From DASYTH01 sp035762905 (lineage in GTDB: Bacteria; Actinomycetota; Actinomycetes; Mycobacteriales; Pseudonocardiaceae), in NCBI RefSeq assembly GCF_035762905.1, contig NZ_DASUCC010000044.1, forward strand, positions 88,390 through 152,389: a DNA stretch of 64,000 nt. Reading direction: 5' to 3'. Below, in pieces: positions 18,461-27,700 of this stretch (position 1 is the first letter of the stretch; the number at the start of each line of letters is the position of its first letter). The notes under the pieces are model-generated. The model was not told where the DNA came from, made no database searches, and worked only from the letters and a program-made list of their open reading frames with translations. The translations under genes and the position numbers were made by a program.

Positions 18461-19657
18461 TCAGGGGGTGAGGCGGACGGGGAGGCTGGCGAGCATTTGG
18501 AGGTGCCAGTGTTCTTGGACGGGGGGGTTGGTGCTGGCCAGTTCTATGGTGCGGTAGCGGTGGAGGAGTTCGGTGAAGAGGGTGCCGGCTTCGACTGTTG
18601 CGAGGGTCTTGCCCATGCAGGCGTGGGGGCCGGCGCTGAAGGCCAGCGATTTCACCCCGGTGCGGGTGAGGTCCAGGTGGTCGGGGTTCGGGTAGCGGTC
18701 GGGGTCGCGGCCGGCGGAGTCGAACACGACGAAGACGCATTCGCCCGCGGGGATGGGGGTGCCGCCGATCTTGACGTCGGAAGTCAGTAGCCGGGCGGCG
18801 AAGCGGGCTGAGGGGTCGTAGCGGGAGAGTTCTTCGATGGCGGTGGGCATGATGTCGGGGTTGGCGCGCAGGAGGGAGAGGGCATCGGGGTTGCGGAGCA
18901 GGGCGAGGAGGCCGTTGCCGATGAGGTTGATGGTGGTTTCGTGGCCGGCGATGAAGAGCATGCCGACGGTGGCGACGATGTCGTCGTCGGTGTAGGGGGC
19001 GCCGGTGTCGTCGAGGCTGTGGACCATGGCGGAGATGAGGGTGTCCACGGGGGGCGCGGCGCGGGCGTCGCGGATGAGTTCCAGGCACAGGGCGCGGAAC
19101 TTGGGGGCCAGGCGGTTCATCTCGATGAGGTTGGCGGGGGACACGCTGCGGTCGATGACCTGGCTGATCGGGGCGGTCCAGGCGCGGAACCGGGGGCGCA
19201 TCTCGGACGGGACGCCCATCAGCTCGCAGACCACGGCGACCGGGAGCGGCATGGCCATGGTGCTCATGACGTCGACTTCGCCGGGGCCGGCGGCGTCCAA
19301 CAACTCGGTGACGATCTGGGGGACGCGGATGCGGAACTGGTCGACGACGCGCCGGCTGAGCACCTTGCCGACGACGCGGCGCAGGCGTTTGTGGGCGGCG
19401 CCGTCCTGCAACAGCATGATCTTGCTGGTGAACCGGACCACCGGGCTGGACGGGCCGCCGCGGGCCCGGGCCCAGTCGGAGTTGGCCGGGAAGTTGCTGG
19501 ACGCGTCCGGCGAGCGGAGCAGCTCGTCGATGTCGTCGTAGCGGAACAGAACCCAGTAGCCGTGCGGGGTCCAGTGCACCGGATCGTTCTCGCGGAAGTG
19601 CCGGTAGTAGGCGAACCGGTCGGTGCGCAGCTGCGGATCCTTGAAGTCGAAGTACAC
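18461..19657 (-). CDS. Cytochrome P450
   Basis: 398 residues from a GTG at 19657, seven bases after the DUF5988-like gene stop, so probably translationally coupled. Hallmarks: I-helix AGHETT, ExxR as ELSR in EELSRY, and the haem loop FSAGPHACMG with the Cys ligand. Normal bacterial class I length with no fused reductase, so ferredoxin and reductase come from elsewhere. It is the last gene of the tailoring operon with the glycosyltransferase and type II TE, so it most likely hydroxylates or otherwise oxidises the polyketide or a carrier-bound intermediate. The site of oxidation is not predictable. Confidence 0.92.
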   Translation of the reverse strand: MYFDFKDPQLRTDRFAYYRHFRENDPVHWTPHGYWVLFRYDDIDELLRSPDASSNFPANSDWARARGGPSSPVVRFTSKIMLLQDGAAHKRLRRVVGKVLSRRVVDQFRIRVPQIVTELLDAAGPGEVDVMSTMAMPLPVAVVCELMGVPSEMRPRFRAWTAPISQVIDRSVSPANLIEMNRLAPKFRALCLELIRDARAAPPVDTLISAMVHSLDDTGAPYTDDDIVATVGMLFIAGHETTINLIGNGLLALLRNPDALSLLRANPDIMPTAIEELSRYDPSARFAARLLTSDVKIGGTPIPAGECVFVVFDSAGRDPDRYPNPDHLDLTRTGVKSLAFSAGPHACMGKTLATVEAGTLFTELLHRYRTIELASTNPPVQEHWHLQMLASLPVRLTP

Positions 19658-19664
19658 GGTGGAC

Positions 19665-19874
19665 TCACTCGGCGATCTTGGTGGCGTAGCACCACTGGTA
19701 CACGGGAACCGGCGAACCGTTGAGATTGTGGAAGTCGCCGGAGTGGCGGAAGTGCTCGTAGCCGTTGCCCCGGCTCAGGCTGATCTTGTCGGCCAGCACG
19801 TCGACCTCGCGGATCCGGTCCGCCTCGGACAGTCCGTCCGGACCGCCGACGAGCAACACCCTGATCTGGCGCAT
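19665..19874 (-). CDS. Small DUF5988-like protein
   Basis: 69 residues, ATG at 19874 with GGAG eight to ten bases upstream. The protein reads RVLLVGGPDGL near the start, GNGYEHF in the middle and QWCYATKIAE at the end, a pattern I associate with the small DUF5988 proteins found beside P450s in actinomycete clusters. No function is established. It sits between the glycosyltransferase and P450 genes with 7- and 24-base gaps, so the three are co-transcribed. A P450 helper or a structural partner is speculation. Confidence 0.65.
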   Translation of the reverse strand: MRQIRVLLVGGPDGLSEADRIREVDVLADKISLSRGNGYEHFRHSGDFHNLNGSPVPVYQWCYATKIAE

Positions 19875-19898
19875 GGTGGTTCTCCTCTCGGGTTCACG

Positions 19899-21122
19899 TC
19901 AGCCGCAGGCCAACTTCTCCAGGCTTTCGACGAGGTTGACCATGGACGGTCGGAGGAGCACCTCGTCGCGCAGCTCGGCCGCGCGTTCTCGATGGGACGT
20001 GGCGGTCAGCAGCCCGGTCACGGCGGTTCGCACCGTGTCGGGATCGAAGAGGTGACCGGGGATGTGCCGCCCGGCGCCGGACTCGGCCAGCCGCGACCCG
20101 GTCAGCGCCGTCTCGGCGATGAACGTGATGGCCAGCTGGGGTTTCCCGGACCAGAGCGCGGTCATCGCGGTGCCGCTGCCGCCGTGGTGCACGACCGCGT
20201 CACAGCTGGGCAGCAGCAGCCGCACCGGCAGCCGGCCGAGCACCCGCACCGACGGCGGCACCCGGCCGAGCGCCGCGGCGTCCTCGGCCGTCGCGGTCAC
20301 CAGCACCTCGGCGTCCAGCCCGGACAGCGCGTCGACCAGCGCGGGCAGCAGATACGTGTCCGGTCCGGACATCGTGGACAGTGCGGTGGACCAGGTGACG
20401 CAGATCCGCGGCCGCCGCGCGGGCGGATCCAGCAGCCAGGTGGGCGCCGGCGCGCTTCCGTTGTAGGGCACGTACCGGACCGGCAGCCGGGTCGCCGCGG
20501 TGCGTGGGGCGACACCGGCCGGGCAGGGGTCGACCACGTGCTCGATCATGTCCAGGGAGAACTCGCCGAGACCGTGCCGGGGAAACGCGCCGCTGGGATC
20601 GGCCGGCACGATCCGGAAGTGCTCGGCCTCGTGCGTGCCGACCGGTCCCCACAGGCACAGCGCGGCGGGTACCTCGGTCAGCCGCGCGGCGAGCAACCCT
20701 TCCAGGCTGGTCGGGTCGTGCAGCACGACATCGGGCTGCCACCGCCGGGCGAAGTCGGCGGCGGCGTCGAACCCGCGGTTGGTCCGGGCCATCAGGTCCG
20801 GTTCCACCTCCCGGCGGTACGCGCCGACGTCGAAGTCGCCGAGCGCGCCGAGTCGTTGGCCGGTCAGCGGATGCAGCGGTAGAAAGGGGTACGGCCACAG
20901 CCCGGACACCGCGTCCCGGTAGTACTGCATGCGGTTGCTGGTCACGATGTCCATGCCGTCCAGCACCGGCGTCGGGATCAGCCCGGCGGTGCCGATCTGA
21001 CCGACCTGGGAGGCATGGCACAGCACCCGAACCTCGTGCCCCATGGCTTGCAACGCCCAGCCGAGCGGGATCATCGACGCGTAGTGCGTCGGCCAGGACG
21101 ACACCGTGAACAGCACCCGCAC
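19899..21122 (-). CDS. GT-B family glycosyltransferase (natural-product, GT1-like)
   Basis: 407 residues, GTG at 21122 with GGAGG seven to eight bases upstream. The N-terminus MRVLFTVSSWPTHYASMIPL is the acceptor-domain beta1/loop of the macrolide glycosyltransferase group. The C-terminal donor-binding motif is VVHHGGSGTAMTAL (about residues 312-325). Such enzymes transfer a nucleotide-activated, often deoxy, sugar to an aglycone hydroxyl. No sugar-biosynthesis gene lies in the window, so the sugar comes from genes outside it or from primary metabolism. No separate activator protein (EryCII-type) is adjacent. Its position in the operon makes the polyketide the likely acceptor. Confidence 0.88.
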   Translation of the reverse strand: MRVLFTVSSWPTHYASMIPLGWALQAMGHEVRVLCHASQVGQIGTAGLIPTPVLDGMDIVTSNRMQYYRDAVSGLWPYPFLPLHPLTGQRLGALGDFDVGAYRREVEPDLMARTNRGFDAAADFARRWQPDVVLHDPTSLEGLLAARLTEVPAALCLWGPVGTHEAEHFRIVPADPSGAFPRHGLGEFSLDMIEHVVDPCPAGVAPRTAATRLPVRYVPYNGSAPAPTWLLDPPARRPRICVTWSTALSTMSGPDTYLLPALVDALSGLDAEVLVTATAEDAAALGRVPPSVRVLGRLPVRLLLPSCDAVVHHGGSGTAMTALWSGKPQLAITFIAETALTGSRLAESGAGRHIPGHLFDPDTVRTAVTGLLTATSHRERAAELRDEVLLRPSMVNLVESLEKLACG

Positions 21123-21141
21123 CCCGACACCTCCGCCAACG

Positions 21142-21894
21142 CTATCCGGGCAGCCCGCCGGTGATCTTGTCGAGTACCGCGGTCACGTGCTGGTCGAGGA
21201 AGAAGTGCCCGCCGGGGAAGACATGCAGCGTGAACCCGGCGCTGGTGTGCTCGGCCCAGCGGCGCACCTCGGGGATGCTCGCCTTCGGATCCTCGTCGCC
21301 GACCATGGCCTGGATCGGGCTGCGCAGCGGCGGAGCGGGTTCGTAGCGGTAGGTCTCGATGGCCTTGTAGTCGGCCCGGATCGACGGCAGGGCCATGCGG
21401 ATCAGCTCGTCGTCGGCCATGATCCGGGAGTCGGTCCCGTTCAGCGACCGGACCTCGTCGAGAATTCCGTTGTCGTCCTTGAGATGCACGGTCTCGGCGC
21501 GGTGCGTGCACGGTGCCCGGCGGCCGGACACGAACAGGGCGGCGGCGACCGTTCCGGTTCGCTCCAACCTGGTCGCGACCTCGAACGCCAGGACGGCGCC
21601 CATGCTGTGCCCGAACAGGGCCAGCGGCCGGTCGTCGAGCTGGCTGCCGATCGCGCCGACCACCCGGTCGGCCAGCTCCCCGATGGTCTCCACGAACGGC
21701 TCGGAACGCCGGTCCTGCCGTCCCGGATACTGCACCGCCAGCACCTCGACCCGCGGCGAAAGTGCCCGGGACACGCCGAAGAAGTAGGTGGCCGAGCCGC
21801 CGGCGTGCGGCAGGCAGAGCAACCGGCTGCGGGCATGCGGGGCCGGGTGGTAACGGCGGACCCACAGGTCGGTCTGGTCGGCTGTGCTGAGCAT
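21142..21894 (-). CDS. Type II (editing) thioesterase
   Basis: 250 residues, alpha/beta-hydrolase of the RifR/TEII type. The N-terminal CLPHAGGSA motif, the nucleophile GHSMG (Ser near residue 95), an acid in VGDEDPKAS near 200 and the His in PGGHFF near 228 form the triad. It frees carrier domains from stalled or mis-primed acyl groups, and could also hydrolyse the final chain because no terminal TE is visible in this window. It is 24 bases after the carboxyltransferase gene and 19 bases before the glycosyltransferase gene on the same strand. Confidence 0.92.
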   Translation of the reverse strand: MLSTADQTDLWVRRYHPAPHARSRLLCLPHAGGSATYFFGVSRALSPRVEVLAVQYPGRQDRRSEPFVETIGELADRVVGAIGSQLDDRPLALFGHSMGAVLAFEVATRLERTGTVAAALFVSGRRAPCTHRAETVHLKDDNGILDEVRSLNGTDSRIMADDELIRMALPSIRADYKAIETYRYEPAPPLRSPIQAMVGDEDPKASIPEVRRWAEHTSAGFTLHVFPGGHFFLDQHVTAVLDKITGGLPG

Positions 21895-21918
21895 CCGTGT
21901 TCACGCCCCAATTCGTTG

Positions 21919-23361
21919 CTACAGAGGGATGTTCCCGTGGTGACCGCGGCCGGCGGGGGCGGCGGCCAGTGCCTCGGCCACCTGCCTTCTGGTCTGCTCC
22001 GGGGCGATCACCGCGTCCACCACGCCGATGCGCATGGCCCGGTCCACTCCGCCCGCGGTGCGCTGCTGCTCGACGATGAGCCGGCCGCGCAGCTCCGCGC
22101 GCTCCTCGTCGGACGCGGCGGCCGCGAGCTGCTTGCGGTACAGCACGCCGACGGCCGCCTCGGCGCCCATCACGGCGACCTCGGCGTGCGGCCAGGCGAG
22201 CACCCGGGTGGCGCCGAGCGAGCGCGAGTTCATCGCGATGTAGGCGCCGCCGTAGGACTTCCGGGTGATCAGGGTGACGCGGGGCACCGCCGCCTCGGCG
22301 AACGCGTGCAGCAGCTTGGCGCCGCGCCGGACCACCCCGCCCCACTCCTGCCCGACGCCGGGCAGGTAGCCCGGCACGTCCACGACCACCAGCAGCGGGA
22401 CGCCGAACGAGTCGCACATCCGGACGAACCGGGACGCCTTCTCCGCGGACAGCGAGTCCAGGCATCCGCCACGCCGCAACGGGTTGTTGGCCAGCACGCC
22501 GATGGTGCGGCCGGCCAGCCGGCCGAGCCCGATCACCATGTTCGGCGCCCATTTGGCCTGCAGCTCCTCGAACCCGGTGCTCTCGTCCAGGATCGCCCGC
22601 ACCAGCGGGCGCACGTCGTAGGCCCGCCGCGGCGAGTCCGGCAGCAGGTCGCGCAGGCCGGGCGAGTTGGTGACCGAGCAGACGTCGTAACGCCCGGGCC
22701 GGGTGAGCAGCGTGGTCAGGGCGCGGGCCCGCTGGCAGGCCTCGGCGTCGGTGCCGACGGTCAGGTGCGCAACGCCGGAGCGCCGGCCGTGTGCGTCGCA
22801 CCCGCCGAGCCCCGCCATGTCCACCTGCTCGCCGGTGACGCTGCGCACCACGTCCGGTCCGGTGACGAACACCCGGCCGGTCTCCGACATGATGACGATG
22901 TCGGTGAGCGCCGGGCCGTAGGCGGCGGCGCCGGCCGCCGGGCCGAGCACCACCGAGATCTGGGCGACCTTGCCGGAGGCGCGGGTCATGGCGGCGAACA
23001 TCCGGCCGACGGCGTCCATCGACTCCACCCCGTCGGCGAGCTTGGCGCCGCCCGAGTGCCACAGGCCGATGACCGGGATCCGTTGCCGCACGGCGTACTC
23101 GATCGCGTCGATGATCCGGTCCGCCTCGGGCGTGCCGAGCGAACCGCCCATCCGCCTTCCGTCGGTGCAGTAGGCGACCACCGCGGCGCCGTTGATCCGG
23201 CCCTGCACCGCGACCACGCCGCACGGCTCGCCGGCCGGTGGCAGCGCGGTGCAGTCGCGGAAATCGCCGTCCAGCAACAGGGATAATCGCAGCGCCGGAT
23301 CACGGGGATCGACAACGGAAATGTCGACACCGGCCCGTGGATTGTCGGCTATTACCGTCAT
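21919..23361 (-). CDS. Acyl-CoA carboxylase beta (carboxyltransferase) subunit
   Basis: 480 residues from the ATG at 23361. A TTG 12 codons further upstream is possible but would place the start on the regulatory element at 23395. Both crotonase-like halves are present: GGSLGTPEADRI with SGGAKLADG in the N half, and YLPGVGQEWGGVVRRGAKLLHAF with KSYGGAYIAM and AWPHAEVAVMGAEAAVGV in the C half. The residue after GGAY is Ile; from memory, Asp here marks propionyl-CoA carboxylases and Ile marks acetyl or broad-range ones, so malonyl-CoA supply is the better guess. No alpha/biotin subunit is nearby, so it must borrow one. Codon 26 is TTA (23284-23286). First gene of the - strand operon. Confidence 0.9.
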   Translation of the reverse strand: MTVIADNPRAGVDISVVDPRDPALRLSLLLDGDFRDCTALPPAGEPCGVVAVQGRINGAAVVAYCTDGRRMGGSLGTPEADRIIDAIEYAVRQRIPVIGLWHSGGAKLADGVESMDAVGRMFAAMTRASGKVAQISVVLGPAAGAAAYGPALTDIVIMSETGRVFVTGPDVVRSVTGEQVDMAGLGGCDAHGRRSGVAHLTVGTDAEACQRARALTTLLTRPGRYDVCSVTNSPGLRDLLPDSPRRAYDVRPLVRAILDESTGFEELQAKWAPNMVIGLGRLAGRTIGVLANNPLRRGGCLDSLSAEKASRFVRMCDSFGVPLLVVVDVPGYLPGVGQEWGGVVRRGAKLLHAFAEAAVPRVTLITRKSYGGAYIAMNSRSLGATRVLAWPHAEVAVMGAEAAVGVLYRKQLAAAASDEERAELRGRLIVEQQRTAGGVDRAMRIGVVDAVIAPEQTRRQVAEALAAAPAGRGHHGNIPL

Positions 23362-23394
23362 GCAACCACAGTGCGGCCGGCGAATCAGTGCCGG

Positions 23395-23403
23395 CAACCC
23401 CTA
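23395..23403 (-). promoter_or_regulatory. TAGGGGTTG element, - strand copy
   Basis: CAACCCCTA on the + strand, i.e. TAGGGGTTG reading toward the carboxyltransferase gene, 34 bases before its ATG. Exact nine-base match to the copies at 23446 and 53278. Confidence 0.55.
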
Positions 23404-23445
23404 GTAGCCGCACGGCTCGGGGCGGGACGACCCCCTGGGTGCCGA

Positions 23446-23482
23446 TAGGGGTTGTTCGCAGGGGTGGGCCGGTGGTTAGCGT
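23446..23482 (+). promoter_or_regulatory. TAGGGGTTG element and candidate promoter of the PKS operon
   Basis: TAGGGGTTG at 23446-23454 overlaps a -35-like TTGTTC (23452-23457). A -10-like TAGCGT lies at 23477-23482 (19-base spacer). GGCCGGT..TAGC is shared with the promoter at 53.3 kb, so the whole block, not just the nonamer, is conserved. Start sites are inferred. Confidence 0.5.
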
Positions 23483-23545
23483 GCCCCAAGGCCGGTGACC
23501 AGGCTAGACGCTGTCCACGGTGATTGCCCACGGCGGGAGTGGTTG

Positions 23546-24772
23546 ATGGCACGGGACACCACCGCGCAGCTGGCGGTATGGAACGAGTATCTCTGGTCGG
23601 TGGGGGATCAGGGCGATCCGTACGCGCTGATTCTGCGCGCTCCGGACGATCCCTATCCATTGTATGAAGAGGTTCGCGCGCGCGGGCCGCTGCACCGCAG
23701 CGCATTGGGCACCTGGGTCACCGCGGACCACAAGTTGTCCAGCAAGGTGTTGCGCGACCGGCGGTTCGGCGTGCGCCAGTTGAGCGGCGAGAAGGCCATC
23801 GAGTCGATCGAGTTCGACAACTCCATGCTCGGCGTGGATCCGCCGGACCACGGCCGGCTGCGCAAGCTGGCCATCCCGGCGATCAATCCGGGTCAGATGG
23901 AGTCCTGGCGGCCCCGGATCGAGACCTACACCGAGGAGCTGGTCGAGAAGTTCCTGGCCGCAGGCGGCCGGGCCAACTTCATGACCGCGTTCGCCCAGCA
24001 GCTGCCCAACTACGTGATCAGCGAGCTGCTCGGGATTCCGGACCGGCACCGGCCGGCGGCGTTCCGGCTGACCAGGCGGATGGCCCGCATGATCGAGAGC
24101 GAGCCGACGCCGCAGCTGGTCGAGGACGTCACCGGTTCGGTCGCCGAGCTGTACCTGATGTTCGAGGACATCATCGCGCTGCGTCGGGCCGACCCGGGCG
24201 ATGACCTGGTCACCCAGCTGCTGCCGGCGCTGGACGAGGGCCGGCTGAGCAAGGCCGAGTTGGTCGCGCTGTGCGCGTTCCTGACCCTCGGCGGGGTCGA
24301 GACCACGGTGAACCTGATCGGCAACGCCACCTTGCTGATGCTCGAGCACCCGGACCAGTTCGAGATGTTCAAAGGGGATCCGGGGCTCGCGCCCGCGGTC
24401 ATCCAGGAGACGCTGCGGTTCGAGACGCCGACCCAGCAGTACCGCCGGATCGTGCAGGAGGACCTGGAACTGGCCGGGCAGGTGCTGCCGGCCGACAGCC
24501 AGGTGGCGATCTGCGCCGGCGCGGCCAACCGCGATCCCGAGGTGTACCCGGACCCGGGCCGGTTCGACATCACCCGCCCGCCCGGGCGCGAGCTGCTCTC
24601 CTTCTCCCTGGGAATCCATTTCTGCCTTGGTGCGGCACTCGCCCGGCTGGAGGGCGAGGTGGCGCTGGCCGCCGTGGCCCGGCGGTTGCCGAACCTGCGC
24701 CGGATCGGCCCGATTCGCCGCCGGAAGTCCTATGTGATCCGCGGGATGTTGCAGTTCCCGGTCGCCGCCTAG
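23546..24772 (+). CDS. Cytochrome P450
   Basis: 408 residues from the ATG at 23546 (GGGAG eight bases upstream); an upstream GTG in frame has no ribosome site. Hallmarks: I-helix LGGVETT, ExxR as ETLRF, haem loop FSLGIHFCLG with the Cys ligand. It opens the + strand operon and ends 20 bases before PKS A, so it is expressed with the assembly line and very likely oxidises the polyketide. It is clearly distinct from the P450 at 18461-19657, so at least two oxidations are plausible. Confidence 0.92.
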   Translation: MARDTTAQLAVWNEYLWSVGDQGDPYALILRAPDDPYPLYEEVRARGPLHRSALGTWVTADHKLSSKVLRDRRFGVRQLSGEKAIESIEFDNSMLGVDPPDHGRLRKLAIPAINPGQMESWRPRIETYTEELVEKFLAAGGRANFMTAFAQQLPNYVISELLGIPDRHRPAAFRLTRRMARMIESEPTPQLVEDVTGSVAELYLMFEDIIALRRADPGDDLVTQLLPALDEGRLSKAELVALCAFLTLGGVETTVNLIGNATLLMLEHPDQFEMFKGDPGLAPAVIQETLRFETPTQQYRRIVQEDLELAGQVLPADSQVAICAGAANRDPEVYPDPGRFDITRPPGRELLSFSLGIHFCLGAALARLEGEVALAAVARRLPNLRRIGPIRRRKSYVIRGMLQFPVAA

Positions 24773-24792
24773 TCAGGTGAATGAGGTCCTCG

Positions 24793-27700
24793 ATGGCAGA
24801 CGAAGATACCCTCCGCGACTACCTGAAGCTGGTGACCGCGGACCTGCGGCGGACCAAGCAGAAGCTGCGGGAGATCGAGGACGGCGAGCGCGAGCCGATC
24901 GCGATCATCGGGATGGCCTGCCGCTATCCGGGCGGGGTGGCCTCGCCGGAGGACCTGTGGCGGTTGGTGAGCACCGGAACCGACGGCATCGGCCCGTTCC
25001 CGGACGACCGCGGTTGGGATCTGGCCGGGCTGTTCGATCCCGACCCGGACAACGCCGGCACCAGCTATGCCAGCGAGGGCGGTTTCGTGCCGGGGATCGC
25101 CGAGTTCGACCCGGTGTTCTTCGGGATCAGCCCGCGCGAGGCGGTGGCCATGGATCCGCAGCAGCGGGTGCTGCTGCAGGCCTGCTGGGAGGTCTTCGAG
25201 CGGGCCGGGATCGACCCGGAGTCGGTGCGCGGAAGCCAGATCGGCGTGTTCGCCGGCACCAACGACCAGGGTTATCTGGCCGTGGCCAACGCATCCCCGG
25301 TGGACGGGGAGGGCTACCTGCTCACCGGCGGCGCGACCGCCGTGGTGTCCGGCCGGGTGGCGTACACCTTCGGGCTGGAGGGCCCGGCCGTCACCATCGA
25401 CACGGCGTGCTCGTCCTCGCTGGTGGCGCTGCACCTGGCCGCGCATTCGCTGCGTTCCGGCGAGTGCACGATGGCGATCGCCGGCGGGGTGACCGTGATG
25501 GCGACGCCGGGCGTGTTCACCGAGTTCAGCCGGCAGCGCGGGCTGGCCGCCGACGGCCGGTGCAAGTCGTTCGCCGCGGCGGCCGACGGCACCGGGTGGG
25601 CCGAGGGCGTCGGCGTCGTGCTGGTGGAGCGGCTGTCCGACGCGAAACGCAACGGGCACAAGGTACTGGCCGTGATCCGGGGCAGCGCGGTGAACTCCGA
25701 CGGCGCCTCGAACGGCCTGACCGCGCCGAACGGACCGTCCCAGCAGCGGGTGATCCTGCAGGCGCTGGCCAACGCCCGACTCGCACCGTCCGATGTGGAC
25801 GCCGTGGAGGCGCACGGCACCGGCACCCGGCTCGGCGACCCGATCGAGGCACAGGCACTGCTGGCCACCTACGGGCAGAACCGGGACCGGCCGCTGTGGC
25901 TGGGTTCGCTCAAGTCCAACATCGGGCACACCCAGGCCGCCGCCGGCATCGGCGGTGTGATCAAGACGGTGCTGGCGCTGCGGCACGGAATCCTGCCGCG
26001 CACCCTGCACGTCGACGAGCCGACCCCGGCCGTGGACTGGTCGGCCGGAGCCGTGTCGCTGCTCACCGAGTCGATGCCGTGGCCGGACACCGGCGCACCG
26101 CGGCGCGCCGGCGTGTCGTCGTTCGGGGTGAGCGGTACCAACGTGCACACGATCCTCGAGCAGGCACCGAACGAGGAGCCCACCGAGACCGCCGCCGCAC
26201 CGGCGCCCGCGCTGGTGCCCTGGGTGCTCTCGGCCCGGACCGCGGATGGTCTGTGCCGGCAGGCCGAGGCGCTGATGTCCGTCGTGGACGAGGATCCGCT
26301 GGACGTCGGTTTCTCGTTGGCCACCACCCGGGCCGCGCTGGAGCATCGCGCCATGGTGCTGGCCGGCGACCGGGCCGGGCTCGCCGCGCTGGCCGCCGGC
26401 GCGGGTGCGGTGACCGGCGCGGTGCGGCCCGGCAAGGTGGCGTTCCTGTTCACCGGTCAGGGTTCTCAGCGGGCCGGCATGGGAGCTGAGCTGTACCGGG
26501 CGTTTCCGGTGTTCGCCGAGGCGCTGGATGCGGTGTGTGCGCGGTTCGACCTGGACCGGCCGCTGCGCGAGGTGATGTTCGGCGAGCAGGAGTTGCTCAA
26601 CGAGACGGTCTACGCCCAGGCGGGGTTGTTCGCTCTTGAGGTGGCGCTGTTCCGGTTGTTGGAGTCCTGGGGTGTGACCCCGGACTTCCTGTTGGGGCAT
26701 TCCATAGGTGAGTTGGCTGCCACATATGTGGCAGGCGTCCTGTCCTTGGACGATGTCTGCACCTTGGTCGCTGCCCGGGGCCGGTTGATGCAGGCGTTGC
26801 CCACGGGTGGGGCGATGCTGGCCGTGCGGGCGACCGAGGCCGAGGTCGCCGAGGCGATTGCCGGGCTCGCGGAGCGGGTGAGTATCGCGGCGGTCAACGG
26901 GCCGGCCTCGGTGGTGATCTCGGGTGATGCCGAGGTGATCGAGGAGCTGGCGCCGCGCTGGGAGAAGACCAAACGCCTCACCGTGTCGCATGCGTTCCAC
27001 TCGCCGCACATGGAGCCGATGCTGGCCGACTTCCGTGCGGTCGCGGAAACCCTGACCTACCACCCACCCCAGATTCCCGTGGTGACCGCCGGGGACGTCA
27101 CCGACCCCGAGTACTGGGTGCGGCACGTGCGCGATGCGGTGCGGTTCGGTGACGGGGTGGTCGCCTTGCGGGCCAAGGGGGTGACCCGGTTCCTGGAGTT
27201 GGGGCCGGACGGTGTGCTCTCGGCGCTGGTGCCGGACGGGGTGGCGGTTCCGGTGTGCCGGGCCGGGCGGGACGAGCCGGCCACGCTGCTCGCCGCCGTG
27301 GCCACCGCGTGGGCGCACGGGGTCGGCGTGGACTGGGCGGGGATGTGCGCCGGCGGCAAGCGCATCGATCTGCCGACCTACCCGTTCGCTCGGGAGCACT
27401 ACTGGCCGGCGGCGCCGTCCTGGGCCGGCGACGTGTCGTCCGCCGGGCTCGGCGCCACCGATCACCCGCTGCTCGGCTCCGGCATCGGCATCGCAGACGG
27501 CGACGAATACCTGTTCACCGCACGGCTTTCCGCGCAGGCCCAGCCGTGGTTGGCCGAGGCGCCGGTGGTGCCGGGTTCGGCGCTGGTGGAACTGGCGATC
27601 CGGTCCGGGGACCAGGCCGGCTGCGGCCGGCTCGAACAACTGGACATCGAGACGCCGCTGGTCCTGCCGGAGCACGGGGCCCTGCAGGTGCAGCTGCGGC

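Larger units (their letters stand above)
23362..23545. promoter_or_regulatory. Divergent promoter/operator region of the PKS and tailoring operons
   Basis: The 184-base spacer between the carboxyltransferase (-) and P450 (+) start codons carries two inverted copies of TAGGGGTTG, 51 bases apart start to start. Each points toward the gene it would drive. Both major PKS-side operons must start here. The layout suggests one activator switching both. The + strand ribosome site is GGGAG at 23535-23539, before the ATG at 23546. Confidence 0.65.

Noticed and set aside
23362..23397. TTG start at 23397 for the carboxyltransferase
   Set aside because: It would place the start inside the TAGGGGTTG element; the ATG at 23361 gives the usual family N-terminus.
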